A stretch of 64,000 nucleotides of DNA from Leptospira terpstrae serovar Hualin str. LT 11-33 = ATCC 700639 (GCF_000332495.1 NZ_AOGW02000006.1:620001-684000), one strand, 5' to 3'; positions 9,123 to 18,688 are shown, counted from the first letter of the stretch. Notes: a model not told the origin generated them from the letters alone. Numbers and translations: made by a program.

Positions 9123-10001
9123 ATGACCGAAGCGCAATTAGAACAAACGGAACAAAATCCAGATGAAAAGAAATGGGCAAGACGTGCCCATCTCTCTACA
9201 ATCCTAACTTATCCAATGGCTTTATTGCCTTTTCCTTTTTTTATCTCTTCACTGGGAGCTATGGTTTATCCATTTGTTATGTGGCTCTCAAGAAATAAAT
9301 CTTCTTATTCCGCCAAACAGTCGCTAGAGGCAATATACCTTCAGGCATTGTTGTCACTTGGTTTTTTTGGCTTTGGAACTAAATTTGGCGATGATCGAGT
9401 TTTACTTGTATTCTCTTACGTGTTAATGGCATTTCTTCATGTTATTTTTTTAGGAATTGCGATCTACAGAACCACCATAGGAAAAGCCCATCACTATCCG
9501 TTCAGTTTTTTCCCTCTTCTTTTTTCATCCAACCAAACCAAAGAGAATTGGAATGAATTAAAGAAAAAATTTGAAGATAAAGTCGAATTTACCGAATACA
9601 AATCTCAAATGGAACGTTTGGATGGATTTCGAGTTTTGACAGAAAAAGAATCCAAAACACTTCTGGATTCTACACTTCAAGGATTGAGTACTGAATACTT
9701 ACATTCCCTATCTGATTTGCGTGTTCGCCTTGCAGAAGATCCGTTGTCTTACCGAAAGGCAAAACAATTTCTGAATTACTTTCCTGAAACTGTATCAAAG
9801 ATACTTAGTCAGTACAATAAACTAAATACTGATGTTGGATCAGCGGAAGCAGAAAAAAGAAAAACAGAATTGAATTCATTACTCAGTGAAGTAATCAAAA
9901 CAACGGAACAAGTAAGAAATAAACTGAAAGCAGATGAAACCCTGAATTTAGATGTTGAGATCACCGCTATGAAGAAAAACATCGAATTTGGTGGGTATTG
10001 A
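9123..10001 (+). CDS. DUF4870-like membrane domain fused to XpaC-like domain
   Basis: A 292-residue protein. Residues 15-120 contain three or four membrane segments with a YPFVMWLSR motif resembling the DUF4870 family. After a charged linker, residues about 180-292 are soluble and helical and match XpaC: a short LAEDPLSYRKAKQFLNYF segment, a KILSQY motif and a C-terminal 'LNLDVEI' tail. XpaC partners TelA in Firmicutes, and telA lies 1 nt upstream here. The downstream gene starts within this stop codon. The fold call for the C-terminal half is from sequence pattern only. Confidence 0.65.
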   Translation: MTEAQLEQTEQNPDEKKWARRAHLSTILTYPMALLPFPFFISSLGAMVYPFVMWLSRNKSSYSAKQSLEAIYLQALLSLGFFGFGTKFGDDRVLLVFSYVLMAFLHVIFLGIAIYRTTIGKAHHYPFSFFPLLFSSNQTKENWNELKKKFEDKVEFTEYKSQMERLDGFRVLTEKESKTLLDSTLQGLSTEYLHSLSDLRVRLAEDPLSYRKAKQFLNYFPETVSKILSQYNKLNTDVGSAEAEKRKTELNSLLSEVIKTTEQVRNKLKADETLNLDVEITAMKKNIEFGGY

Positions 10002-10813
10002 TGCAATCTGAGTTACTTGATAGATCTTATCATTTTTTAAATTTCCTTCCGAATGTGGCGGACTTCCTTGTTCAAAAACACAAAGAATCGGGACTGAAGG
10101 TAGATGAAAAAGGTTTGTACAATCTGGTGACAGAAGCTGACTTAAAAGCAGAGTCCATGATTTTGGATGAAATCCAAAAAAACTATCCAAAGGATGGAAT
10201 CCTTTCAGAAGAACGTGGAAAGATTGAAGGTAAGTCAGGTTACACTTGGGTAGTGGATCCTTTGGATGGAACTACAAATTATACGCACGGACTACCCTTA
10301 TACGGTATTTCTGTAGGTGTGGTGGAAACAGAAACTATGACTCCTCTCATCGGAATGGTTTTTTTTCCAGAGTTAAATACCTACTATCATGCGATCAAAG
10401 GGCAAGGGGCTTTTCGCGAAAAAACACCCATACAAGTTTCCAAAACAAGTTCTCTTAAGGATTCTCTTTTTGTAACAGGATTTCCCTATGATCGAAATCT
10501 TTCATTAGATACTTTGATGCAGTATTATAAATCCATTTTGCAGAAGTCCCGTGGTATCCGTAGAACCGGAGCCGCTACACTCGATTTATGTTGGTTAGCT
10601 GAAGGGAAGTTTGAAGGATATTACGAACTTGGATTAAAACCTTGGGATATGGCTGCTGCTGGTTTGATTGTTCTTGAAGCTAAAGGCAAAATTACATCTA
10701 TGGATGGTAACGATTTTTCTATTTTGATTCCTAGTTTATTGGCGACCAATGGCCTTGTTCATGATTATTTGTTAGCTGAATTTGAAGGTCAAATCAATCG
10801 AGTAGCATACTAA
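10001..10813 (+). CDS. Inositol monophosphatase family protein
   Basis: A 270-residue protein with the family metal-binding motifs: the Glu in SEERG (about residue 69), DPLDGTTNYTHG near residue 84 and the C-terminal WDMAAAG near residue 209. Members hydrolyse inositol-1-phosphate or related phosphates such as histidinol phosphate or PAP; which one cannot be told from the sequence. The ATG overlaps the stop of the XpaC-like gene by one base (TGATG), so telA, xpaC-like and this gene form one operon. The 3' end overlaps the convergent glycosyltransferase gene by 20 bp. Confidence 0.93.
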   Translation: MQSELLDRSYHFLNFLPNVADFLVQKHKESGLKVDEKGLYNLVTEADLKAESMILDEIQKNYPKDGILSEERGKIEGKSGYTWVVDPLDGTTNYTHGLPLYGISVGVVETETMTPLIGMVFFPELNTYYHAIKGQGAFREKTPIQVSKTSSLKDSLFVTGFPYDRNLSLDTLMQYYKSILQKSRGIRRTGAATLDLCWLAEGKFEGYYELGLKPWDMAAAGLIVLEAKGKITSMDGNDFSILIPSLLATNGLVHDYLLAEFEGQINRVAY

Positions 10814-11963
10814 CCATTTGGTTTAGTTTTTTACGAATCACTTCTTTACTAAAGTTAGCCAATACATATTCACGTCCATTCTGCCCAAGCCTTGTGGCAA
10901 TTTCTCGATTTTCTAATAGAAAATCCAAGGTTTTTTGGAAGGAAAGAGAATCCGAATAATATAGTCCACCTTGGCTTCGTAAACAATGTCCTTTCATCAC
11001 AGTGGATTTTGCGTTTACGAGCACCGCTTTTTTTTGAATCCAAGCTTCCATTATCGAAATAGAAAAACTCTCAAACGCCGATGGATTGAGTAGTAGAAAT
11101 GATTTTTGGATTTCAGATATTTTTTCTTCTTCACTGACAAAACCAGTAAATGTAATCAAAGGTTCCTTCGGAGTTTCCATGGAGGAGATGGAGCCCAAAC
11201 ATTTGACAGTAATGTCTGTTCGATTTGAAAATACCTTCCAATTCTGAAAGTATTCAAAAAGTTCAGGATATCCTTTTGCGGGTTCAATTCGGCCAATGGT
11301 GATCAATTGATTTGAATTCAAATCTGATGAATTTGCTTCGGTGATTGTATCATTGATATAAGTTCCAATCAAAAAATAAGAATTAGTTTTTTGATTTGTA
11401 TAAGCCTCATATACAGAGATTTCCTCAGTTGCATTGAAGCTATAAACATAATGGCTGGAATAAGTTTTTCTGTATAAAGGTAGACGAAACGGCGGTTCGT
11501 CATGGAATGTTGGTACAATGACAAAGGGAATTTTCAAATTTGGAATACTGGTGACGACTGGATAATATAGATATCCAATAAGAATCGCAATATCATAATT
11601 ATGTTGTTCTTTGGTGACGTAATTTACCAAGTCAGGACAAAACGGTCCTTGTTCTTTTAAAAATTCGAACTGTTCTTTATCGGAAACTGAATCTCCTTTT
11701 TCTAAACATTGGTTTAGAATGCGATTCATCCTTACAATATTTCGTGTTTGCGATACTGAAAAACGGAGGATCCGAATGGAATTCTCCTTTGTTTCTCCTT
11801 TGGAAAATTCATTTTTCCAACTTACATAATCTTTGGCACAAGAAGTACAGACTGTAACATCATTGGATTCCGATAGGATTGACGCGTAATCATAAGCTAA
11901 TTTTTCAGCACCACCAGAAGCATGTTCTAAAAAACGTGCTGTGATCATTAAAATTTTTGCCAT
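10794..11963 (-). CDS. GT4-family glycosyltransferase
   Basis: A 389-residue GT-B protein. The N-terminus has the HASGGAEK loop typical of acceptor or donor binding in GT4. The C-terminal half has 'IGRIEPAKGYPEL' and the E-x7-E-like region around 'NPSAFESFSISIMEAW' that binds the nucleotide sugar. It probably adds a sugar to a surface glycan or lipid in the cytoplasm. It is the last gene of a four-gene operon with 2 nt to the previous stop. It is more distantly related to the two other GT4 proteins upstream than those are to each other. Confidence 0.9.
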   Translation of the reverse strand: MAKILMITARFLEHASGGAEKLAYDYASILSESNDVTVCTSCAKDYVSWKNEFSKGETKENSIRILRFSVSQTRNIVRMNRILNQCLEKGDSVSDKEQFEFLKEQGPFCPDLVNYVTKEQHNYDIAILIGYLYYPVVTSIPNLKIPFVIVPTFHDEPPFRLPLYRKTYSSHYVYSFNATEEISVYEAYTNQKTNSYFLIGTYINDTITEANSSDLNSNQLITIGRIEPAKGYPELFEYFQNWKVFSNRTDITVKCLGSISSMETPKEPLITFTGFVSEEEKISEIQKSFLLLNPSAFESFSISIMEAWIQKKAVLVNAKSTVMKGHCLRSQGGLYYSDSLSFQKTLDFLLENREIATRLGQNGREYVLANFSKEVIRKKLNQMVSMLLD

Positions 11964-11965
11964 AA

Positions 11966-13015
11966 CTAATCTCTCATTACTTCGAGTAGAGGAAGGATAC
12001 TAGTGGATTGCAAATATTCATCTAACCTAATATTCTGAGAACCAATGACTGAATTTCGTAGATCAGTTTTTTTGAAAATGGAATCTACGAGTGGAACAAG
12101 GGAATCAAAATCTTTCGATTCAAAAAGTATTCCTGATTGATTTAAAGTTTCAGGAATTGCTCCTGCAGCAAATGCAACCACTGGCAGATGGAAATACATC
12201 GCTTCCATTAAGGGAACACAAAATCCCTCATGTTCACTCATCGATAAAAACATATTACTTTCAGAGTAAATCTTTTTTAACATAGTCTCATCAACATAAG
12301 AAATAATCTTAACTTCTTTTGTAAGATCTAAGTGATGAATCATAAAATTGAGTTCATCCAAGTAAGATTGTTGGTTTGGATTACAGAAACCAAGCATTCG
12401 CAAAGAAAATTGATTTCCCATTTTGGATTTCCATGTCCTCGCAAAACGGATTAAATCATCTTGACGTTTGTTAGGAGCAATACGGCCTACAAACAAAAAA
12501 GAAGGATTTTCAAATGATTTCAATTTGAGATCTCTTGGAACATCTTTCCATTTTAGAAAATTTAGATGTAGAGGAAGTAACCTTGCATGTTCAAATCCAA
12601 TTTCTCGTAACTCGCTTAGGTTAAAATGAGAAACAGCAAATGAATGATGAAATGTATCACGAATGATTTCCAAATCTTCTCTGCCTTTCCGAAGTAAATA
12701 AGAAAATTTCAGGTCATAATTGGTAAAAAAATCTTCAGGTGTAACATTGTGATAAATAAGAATTTTACGATTTGGAAATTTTAAAATAAAATCTAATACT
12801 TCACTATGAATCGAATGGTGATATACGAGGACATCATTAGGTTTGATTTTTGCTTTCGCAAGTTTTTCTGCGTATTTCCGATCATAAGAAAATACATTTT
12901 CTGCAAATATTTTCCCATTATATCCTTCCTTTGACAACAAACGTTTTATCTCCAACATCTCTTGGGAGATTGCGTCACCTAACTGGAATCCTGCGGAAAA
13001 TTGATGTATGTTCAT
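11966..13015 (-). CDS. GT4-family glycosyltransferase (paralogue A)
   Basis: A 349-residue GT-B enzyme. It has FVGRIAPNKRQDD and MSEHEGFCVPLMEAM, the donor-binding Glu-x7-Glu type motif of GT4. The same motifs occur in the same spacing in the next upstream gene, as does an N-terminal 'RKIL-x-YHN-x-TPEDF' stretch, so the two are tandem paralogues. The related families include mannosyl- and rhamnosyltransferases of O-antigen assembly. The ATG overlaps the previous stop by 4 bp. The sugar and linkage are unknown. Confidence 0.9.
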   Translation of the reverse strand: MNIHQFSAGFQLGDAISQEMLEIKRLLSKEGYNGKIFAENVFSYDRKYAEKLAKAKIKPNDVLVYHHSIHSEVLDFILKFPNRKILIYHNVTPEDFFTNYDLKFSYLLRKGREDLEIIRDTFHHSFAVSHFNLSELREIGFEHARLLPLHLNFLKWKDVPRDLKLKSFENPSFLFVGRIAPNKRQDDLIRFARTWKSKMGNQFSLRMLGFCNPNQQSYLDELNFMIHHLDLTKEVKIISYVDETMLKKIYSESNMFLSMSEHEGFCVPLMEAMYFHLPVVAFAAGAIPETLNQSGILFESKDFDSLVPLVDSIFKKTDLRNSVIGSQNIRLDEYLQSTSILPLLEVMRD

Positions 13016-14079
13016 TGGATACCAGATTCGAGAATACCAGAAATTACTTCTTGAAAAGGAAATTGGTTATAAGATTCCAATACTCTGTATTGGTCATGAA
13101 TCAGGGAAGTTCGTTTTTCTATTTGGAACAAATTCTCTCGGATTTGGTGTACAATAGATAAATAATCTTTTGATTGGAAAATTACTCCTGCTCCCTTCAT
13201 GGTTCCTGGAACTGCACCTGCCGAATAAGCAAAGACGGGAATTCCAGAACCAAATGCTTCTAGAATCGGCAAACAAAAACCTTCATGTTCGCTCATGGAA
13301 ACAAAGGCACCAGACTCTTTCAAAAATGAAATTACTTCTAAATCAGTTTTGCCTGTTAAAAAATGGACCTTTCCTTCCAATCCAAATCTCTCTACTGTTT
13401 TTGTCAGTCTATCAAAATAACCATCGAACGCACCAATGACAGAACCAATACACAAACATTTAGCGTCTGGAAATTCCTTGATCCAAAAAGAGAAAAGTTC
13501 AATGAAATCTTCCCATTTTTTCTGCGGCGAATAACGACCCACAAAAACCAAGGATTGATTTCGAGTTGGAGATTCAATTTCAGAATTGGTTTCATAAGAT
13601 TTGCAAATAGGAATGACATAAGGATTTTTAAATTGGTATTCAGAAATTGTTTGGAAGTTGTATTCTGAATCGCACCAAATAGAATCACAAAATATGGATA
13701 AACTAGCTATTTCTAAATAAGATAAAGATTCAAATTTTTCCATTGCTGAATATATATCCGGAGTGGTAGTATTTTTGTAAAATTGAGCGGGTGTTATGTT
13801 GTGAAATCTTAGAATTTTACGACCAGGTAAATTTTGAAAAATAGAATAAGGATATCCTGCCCCACCATAGTGCAAAATGTGAATGTCATTCGAAGTAGTA
13901 GGGTGCTGAAAAGAACTTACAAGATGAAACTTACTATTTAATGGTTTTCCTTTTCTTGGCAATCGAGTCACAAAATGTGATTGGTAACCAAGGGATGTAA
14001 AAACATTTGCAAGTCCAATTGCATCATTTCCAACACCATCAGAATCTTTTAGTTCATCTAAATGTTGGAAAACATTCAT
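13012..14079 (-). CDS. GT4-family glycosyltransferase (paralogue B)
   Basis: A 355-residue GT-B enzyme with FVGRYSPQKKWEDF and MSEHEGFCLPILEAF in the donor half, plus an N-terminal RKILRFHNITPAQFY segment shared with paralogue A. It starts in a 4 bp ATGA overlap with the methyltransferase-like gene and ends in a 4 bp overlap with paralogue A. The tight coupling suggests the three transferases and the first gene act in sequence on one glycan. Location is cytoplasmic, at the membrane face. Confidence 0.9.
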   Translation of the reverse strand: MNVFQHLDELKDSDGVGNDAIGLANVFTSLGYQSHFVTRLPRKGKPLNSKFHLVSSFQHPTTSNDIHILHYGGAGYPYSIFQNLPGRKILRFHNITPAQFYKNTTTPDIYSAMEKFESLSYLEIASLSIFCDSIWCDSEYNFQTISEYQFKNPYVIPICKSYETNSEIESPTRNQSLVFVGRYSPQKKWEDFIELFSFWIKEFPDAKCLCIGSVIGAFDGYFDRLTKTVERFGLEGKVHFLTGKTDLEVISFLKESGAFVSMSEHEGFCLPILEAFGSGIPVFAYSAGAVPGTMKGAGVIFQSKDYLSIVHQIRENLFQIEKRTSLIHDQYRVLESYNQFPFQEVISGILESGIQ

Positions 14080-15095
14080 GTATCGAGTTTTGTATATCTG
14101 TATACTTTCGTATCTTCCGTAGCAGAAAGATCTCGAACTTGTTTAAAACCAAGAGTTTCTAAATAGCTGGGAAGTTGGTCCAAATTAATTTCAGAAACTT
14201 GCAGATCGCGGAATGGGCGGTTAGAAAAATTGGGTTTGATGGATACTGAAAAGTATAAATTTTTCCCATTGGAAAGTGAATTTGAAATTTCAGCAAATAT
14301 CCTCTCAATCCAAAAAGAAGGAAAACGGTTGAGAGGCAAATAAACTAAAACATCCGTTGGATTCTTTAGAATTTGTTTTAATGGGAATATTTTTTTTTCA
14401 AATTGAACTGTTGATGTGATTTTACGCTGAATGAATTGAAATTCACTTTCATGTGATGTAACACAACGAAATGGAATTTTCATGATAGAAAGTTGTTTTA
14501 AAATGTCTCCCCATTCTGGGAACAATACGGTGATTTCGTTGGTTTTAGAAAAATCCTCTAATGCAAGTTTCCAAGTTGGATTTGATCCTGCATCGGTAAA
14601 ATATGAATTCGTCGCCCAACCAAAGTTAGGCAATTCATGAGAAGACTCTTGCAACAAATGGTCACGATAAAATCCATCAAACCGACTTTCGATTTGTTCT
14701 ATTCGTTTTCCCAAACGAACCAACTCGTGCAAAACAGAAAAAAAAGCACGAATTCGATTCTCGGAAAGTTTTTTATCGATTAGTCCATAAACAGAGATTA
14801 GGCGATTGACGAGGTATTTAATTGGTCCCCGGATAAACCAGAATTTTGGATTTGAAAATTTAGGGCTGGAAATGCCTTTTTCAAAGAGATGTGCAGTGCC
14901 CGCAGGATCAAATTTTCGAAAACCTTGTGGGGATTCGGGTTTGTAACTGATTTTTGTGAGCTCGCGCCAATTGGGCGTTTGTCCTGGATCGAGTGGAATC
15001 TTTGATTCGATTCCCTGGATCAATTCTGATACATTTAACTGTGGGTCTCTGACTTCGACAAAGGGGGAGGGATTGAATTTCTTTTTGTCTTCCAC
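14076..15095 (-). CDS. Unknown protein, possibly degenerate methyltransferase, first gene of glycan operon
   Basis: A 339-residue protein with a GTG start. The N-terminal 75 residues are polar and proline-rich. Residues about 85-150 form a basic helical region with a weak coiled coil. The C-terminal half alternates strands and helices in the order of a class I SAM methyltransferase, but I see no glycine-rich SAM motif (no GxGxG). Such N-terminal helical regions occur in methyltransferases of LPS clusters. Co-translation with three glycosyltransferases points to surface glycan assembly. It could be a dead methyltransferase or a scaffold. The function is unassigned. Confidence 0.6.
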   Translation of the reverse strand: MEDKKKFNPSPFVEVRDPQLNVSELIQGIESKIPLDPGQTPNWRELTKISYKPESPQGFRKFDPAGTAHLFEKGISSPKFSNPKFWFIRGPIKYLVNRLISVYGLIDKKLSENRIRAFFSVLHELVRLGKRIEQIESRFDGFYRDHLLQESSHELPNFGWATNSYFTDAGSNPTWKLALEDFSKTNEITVLFPEWGDILKQLSIMKIPFRCVTSHESEFQFIQRKITSTVQFEKKIFPLKQILKNPTDVLVYLPLNRFPSFWIERIFAEISNSLSNGKNLYFSVSIKPNFSNRPFRDLQVSEINLDQLPSYLETLGFKQVRDLSATEDTKVYRYTKLDT

Positions 15096-15181
15096 AGTTT
15101 TCTTTCTTTTGTTGAGAGGATTTGAAAAATTGGAAGAATGGCAACTAAATCTTAGGGCCGAATCGGAAATTTCCCTTTTCT

Positions 15182-16102
15182 ATGAAAAAAAAACAAACTT
15201 TAGTCACCGGAGCCAGCGGATTTGTCGGAAGTTATCTACTTCCTGCTCTTGAATCGGTTGGCGAGTATCAAATCCATTGTTTTCAAGGTGACATTCGCGA
15301 CCGAAAGGCCGTAGTGAAAAATCTAGAAGAAGTCCAACCGGATATTCTCATCCATTTGGCAGCCCAAGCATTTGTTCCTATTGCGATCGAAAATCCATGG
15401 GAAACGGAAGAAATCAATGTCGGCGGTACTTTGAATCTGATAGAATTCTTACACAGAATTCAAAAGCCATGCAAAATGTTGTATGTCTCTTCCGCTGATG
15501 TCTACGGGAAACAAAACTTATCTCTCCTTCCATTAAAAGAGACTCTTTTGCCAAACCCAGTGAATCCCTACGCGGGCAGTAAATTAGCAGCAGAATCTTA
15601 TTGTCGTCAATATGCGGAATATAGTCCTTTTGTTTCCGTTGTCATTGCTCGTCCTTTCAACCACATCGGGATAGGCCAAAGGAAAGAATTTGTGATTCCC
15701 AACTTCTGTACCCAAATTATCGAAGCCAAGTATTCTGGAAAATCTTCGATTGCCGTTGGAGACTTAGCGCCGACACGAGATTTTTCTCATGTAGAAGATA
15801 TTATCAGTGGTTATCTAACCTTAATTGAAAAGGGTGAGTCTGGTGAAATTTATAATATCTGTTCAGGTGAAGAACGAAGTATCCGCTTTATGGTGGAAGA
15901 ATTAGTAAAAATTTCAGGTCATGATATCAAATTCGAAGTGGATGCCGGACGAGTGAGGGCGTCCGAAACATCCAAAGTTTATGGCGATAATTCTAAATTA
16001 AAAACGCTTGGTTGGAAAAACAAACATAGTTTAAGCGAAACTTTACAACAGATTTACAATCATTTAGAATCAGAATTTTTAAAATCCAAACAAACAGATT
16101 GA
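15182..16102 (+). CDS. NAD-dependent sugar epimerase/dehydratase (extended SDR)
   Basis: A 306-residue extended SDR. It has TGASGFVG at the N-terminus, HLAAQA after beta-4, the catalytic YAGSK (Tyr-x3-Lys) near residue 139, and the ARPFNHIG segment. The ARPFNHIGIGQ run and the length fit the GDP-4-keto-6-deoxymannose reductase (Rmd) / GDP-mannose 4,6-dehydratase-like group, which makes GDP-rhamnose. It diverges from the glycosyltransferase operon, so it may supply their nucleotide sugar. The 3' end overlaps the M48 peptidase gene by 43 bp. The exact substrate is uncertain. Confidence 0.88.
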   Translation: MKKKQTLVTGASGFVGSYLLPALESVGEYQIHCFQGDIRDRKAVVKNLEEVQPDILIHLAAQAFVPIAIENPWETEEINVGGTLNLIEFLHRIQKPCKMLYVSSADVYGKQNLSLLPLKETLLPNPVNPYAGSKLAAESYCRQYAEYSPFVSVVIARPFNHIGIGQRKEFVIPNFCTQIIEAKYSGKSSIAVGDLAPTRDFSHVEDIISGYLTLIEKGESGEIYNICSGEERSIRFMVEELVKISGHDIKFEVDAGRVRASETSKVYGDNSKLKTLGWKNKHSLSETLQQIYNHLESEFLKSKQTD

Positions 16103-17256
16103 ACATCTTTCCACGTTTTGTCTGATACCACTTTTTTGATGGTTCCTTTTTTTCCGGATTCAATTAAAGATGCCAGAGTTTTCATTCTTTCTTCTGTGGC
16201 AGGATGAGTACTTAAAAAATCAGTGAGTGATTTTGTGACTACCTCATCATCTTTTGCGTTGGCATCCGGTGGATTGTCTTCAGATTCCATACTTTCTTTT
16301 TCAAGTTCTTGCATCCGTTTAAAGAATGTAAGAAGACCCGAAGGAGAAAGATTTTGATTTCGTAAATATTCAATGGATGTAACATCAGCCTCTGTTTCAA
16401 AGTCTCGAGAAAACTTGAGAACAAGGATTGTGGAACCAATTTCTGTAAACGTTTCCAGAAATTCCATGTTTCCCAAACCAGGACCGACCACCAAACTAAT
16501 CGCAAGTGAAGTACCACCTGCCTTTACTAAATTTCTCATATGGTGTCTCTTTTCAATATGGGCCACTTCATGTGCCAATACTCCGATAACTTCTTCTTGC
16601 GATTTTGCATCGTTTAACAATCCAGAAAAAAAATAGATTTTTCCATTGGATAGGGCAAATGCATTGGGAATAGTAGAGCCAATCACTGAAACTTTGAATT
16701 GATGAGGGCTACCTTTTGGTACAATTTTTTTTAGAGCTTCAGAAAAGAATCTATCTGTCGCTTTTGTATTACATTCTTGAAATTGGGCATCCATTTTCAT
16801 TTGAACCGATTCCCCAAGTGATTTGTCCATTGAAACTGGGATTAAATTAGTAACAAGTTCCAGACCTTTGAAATAGAAAAAACCAATAATAGCAACAATG
16901 ACAATTGATAAACCACCGAGCACAATGGGGTTCATTTCTCTAATAGAATAAAAAAACGCATGCGCATGACTTTGATTTTTCTTCGACTGAATCCAAAGAG
17001 ATTCGAATTGTTTTGCATCAGACTTTGAGCATATAATTTCTAATACAGGGCTTTCTTTTGATTCATCTGGTCGTAATACCAACTTACAACCTTTATGCGT
17101 CAAAGTGAATTCTGCAAATTGGGAAACATTCAATTTGTGGGCAGTTTCCGCGGAAGAAAAGTCGATGGTTTGGCCATGAACCAGAACAGTCCCTTCTTCA
17201 GGGACTGCTGATACTCCGTCAAAATATCGGGATGTAAATGTTTGATTTTGAAACAA
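16060..17256 (-). CDS. M48-family metalloprotease, membrane-anchored
   Basis: A 398-residue protein. Residues 1-105 form a beta-rich cytoplasmic domain (begins with SRYFDGVSAVP, like the domain found before some M48 peptidases). One transmembrane helix lies near residues 120-138. The peptidase domain has AHEVAHIEKRH (HExxH zinc motif, about residue 232) and FETEAD carrying the third zinc ligand Glu. A family role is envelope protein quality control. It follows a DUF898 (YjgN) gene by 3 nt; that pairing recurs in other bacteria to my knowledge. Its coding end overlaps the epimerase by 43 bp. Confidence 0.9.
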   Translation of the reverse strand: MFQNQTFTSRYFDGVSAVPEEGTVLVHGQTIDFSSAETAHKLNVSQFAEFTLTHKGCKLVLRPDESKESPVLEIICSKSDAKQFESLWIQSKKNQSHAHAFFYSIREMNPIVLGGLSIVIVAIIGFFYFKGLELVTNLIPVSMDKSLGESVQMKMDAQFQECNTKATDRFFSEALKKIVPKGSPHQFKVSVIGSTIPNAFALSNGKIYFFSGLLNDAKSQEEVIGVLAHEVAHIEKRHHMRNLVKAGGTSLAISLVVGPGLGNMEFLETFTEIGSTILVLKFSRDFETEADVTSIEYLRNQNLSPSGLLTFFKRMQELEKESMESEDNPPDANAKDDEVVTKSLTDFLSTHPATEERMKTLASLIESGKKGTIKKVVSDKTWKDVQSVCLDFKNSDSK

Positions 17257-17259
17257 TGT

Positions 17260-18216
17260 TTATGATAGGAAGCCTTCTAGAGCTTCGGCAAGCGCTTCCA
17301 AACCCTCCGCAGTGGCATTTGCTGTTGTATCTGCTTTTGCTGAGATAGTAGAGAAATCAACCTCTGCTTCCAAACTCACCGACTCAATGAAAAGTTTGGT
17401 CAAACGTACGACAGCCCAAGCAAATCCAATTCCTAAGGTAAATAGGATGATTAAATATGCGATGATAAAATTAATGAAAATTTTACCACCTGTGATATCC
17501 GATCGGAATTTTTTTCCTTGGAAACTGGTTCGATTCCAAATGTAATTTTGAACATCTGCTAAAAACCAAGAATAATAAATCCCGAGAGTCACAATACTCA
17601 AAAGAACTCCTTTCAAATAGAGGAAAAAGATTTCTTTCCCTTCTGCAGAAAATCCAAAATTTGTATTTCCGTATCTTGTTTTGCTTTGTACGTAAGCTTC
17701 CTTTTCTGCAAAAAACCAAGGGTAATAAATCCCAAGCGTAATGATTGTTAGTAGGATTCCCTTTCCATAAATTTTTGCAACTTCTAGGATTTTTCCATCA
17801 AATCCAAAACGAAGGTTGCGGTATCCGGTTCGAGAAGTTAGGTATCTTCTTCCACCGACTACTATGATAGGAACGAGTGCCAGGAATACTCCCAATGTCA
17901 AAACATACCCGACAATCATTGCAAAATAAGGGATAGGGATATAGGCCAGGATGGTTTGAATGATATAGATGCCGAGATAAAGGACTATGAAAATTCCTAA
18001 GGCCTTTAAAAAACCAATGAATCGCTCTTTTCCGGTTCCGTGAAAGGAAAAACGTTCCCCTGCCCATTCCAAATTTTCTGCCATAAATTTTTGTACATTG
18101 GTTCTTGCCCAAAAGCTATAGATCCCCAAAGTTACTACGGTAAGAAACATATTCTTCAATAGAAGGATGAAGAGTTGTCCTCCCGTGGCATGGTATTGTA
18201 GTCTAGTATTGTTCAT
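17260..18216 (-). CDS. DUF898 (YjgN-like) membrane protein
   Basis: A 318-residue inner-membrane protein built from repeated units. The motif TLGIYxxWF/WA followed by a charged patch and a 'F-x-G-x-GKE' segment appears three times (around residues 35-75, 155-205 and 212-245), as in the DUF898/YjgN family. Seven or so membrane segments are evident. The function is unknown; the immediately downstream M48 peptidase may process or partner it. No close gene lies upstream on this strand, so the operon promoter should lie within about 18217-18300. Confidence 0.9.
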   Translation of the reverse strand: MNNTRLQYHATGGQLFILLLKNMFLTVVTLGIYSFWARTNVQKFMAENLEWAGERFSFHGTGKERFIGFLKALGIFIVLYLGIYIIQTILAYIPIPYFAMIVGYVLTLGVFLALVPIIVVGGRRYLTSRTGYRNLRFGFDGKILEVAKIYGKGILLTIITLGIYYPWFFAEKEAYVQSKTRYGNTNFGFSAEGKEIFFLYLKGVLLSIVTLGIYYSWFLADVQNYIWNRTSFQGKKFRSDITGGKIFINFIIAYLIILFTLGIGFAWAVVRLTKLFIESVSLEAEVDFSTISAKADTTANATAEGLEALAEALEGFLS

Positions 18217-18386
18217 TGATGGTCCTCAAAGGATGATTAGTGGGGAGAGTATAAAAGATTTTGTAAAAGGGTAAAGAAAAATATTTCCTATCCATTAGAA
18301 ATACAATTTGTACGATTGAACCTAATTCATGACTTTTTTAGGAATCGCCGAACTTGTGTATCTTTAACCAAGTCTACCTGTACAGA

Positions 18387-18674
18387 ATGCGAACAATATT
18401 GACTTTTCTCTTCTTGAGTTTGGCGTCATTATCCGAAGGATTTGCCGATTCGAGACAAGAATTACCTCCAACTCTAGGAGATCTGAAAGGACAGGATAAG
18501 TCGGTACGCCAACCTCCCGATCGTAAGGACAAAAAAGGATGTTGTAAAATCAAATATCCAGCAGGCGGATATGATTTCTTTCTTGCGACTGAAGACGATT
18601 GTCGGGCTAGTTTATACTTTGACAGATTTTTGGGAGAAAACAACACTCTATGCTTTCGTTGGGAAGGGGAATAG
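18387..18674 (+). CDS. Small secreted cysteine-containing protein
   Basis: A 95-residue protein with a clear cleavable signal peptide (residues 1-20, ending SEGFA). The mature part is short and polar, with four cysteines: an adjacent CC pair in KGCCKIKYP, one in DDCRA and one in LCFRW. They could form two disulfides in the periplasm. I do not recognise a family. The ATG at 18387 was preferred because it gives the signal peptide; an earlier in-frame start at 18354 does not. It is followed by the patatin gene, whose longer possible start at 18650 would overlap it. Confidence 0.6.
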   Translation: MRTILTFLFLSLASLSEGFADSRQELPPTLGDLKGQDKSVRQPPDRKDKKGCCKIKYPAGGYDFFLATEDDCRASLYFDRFLGENNTLCFRWEGE

Positions 18675-18688
18675 AATTTGTCGATTTT

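Noticed and set aside
18316..18345. TTGAAC-N17-TAGGAA as a promoter for the small secreted protein
   Set aside because: The -10 match is poor, about three of six bases.
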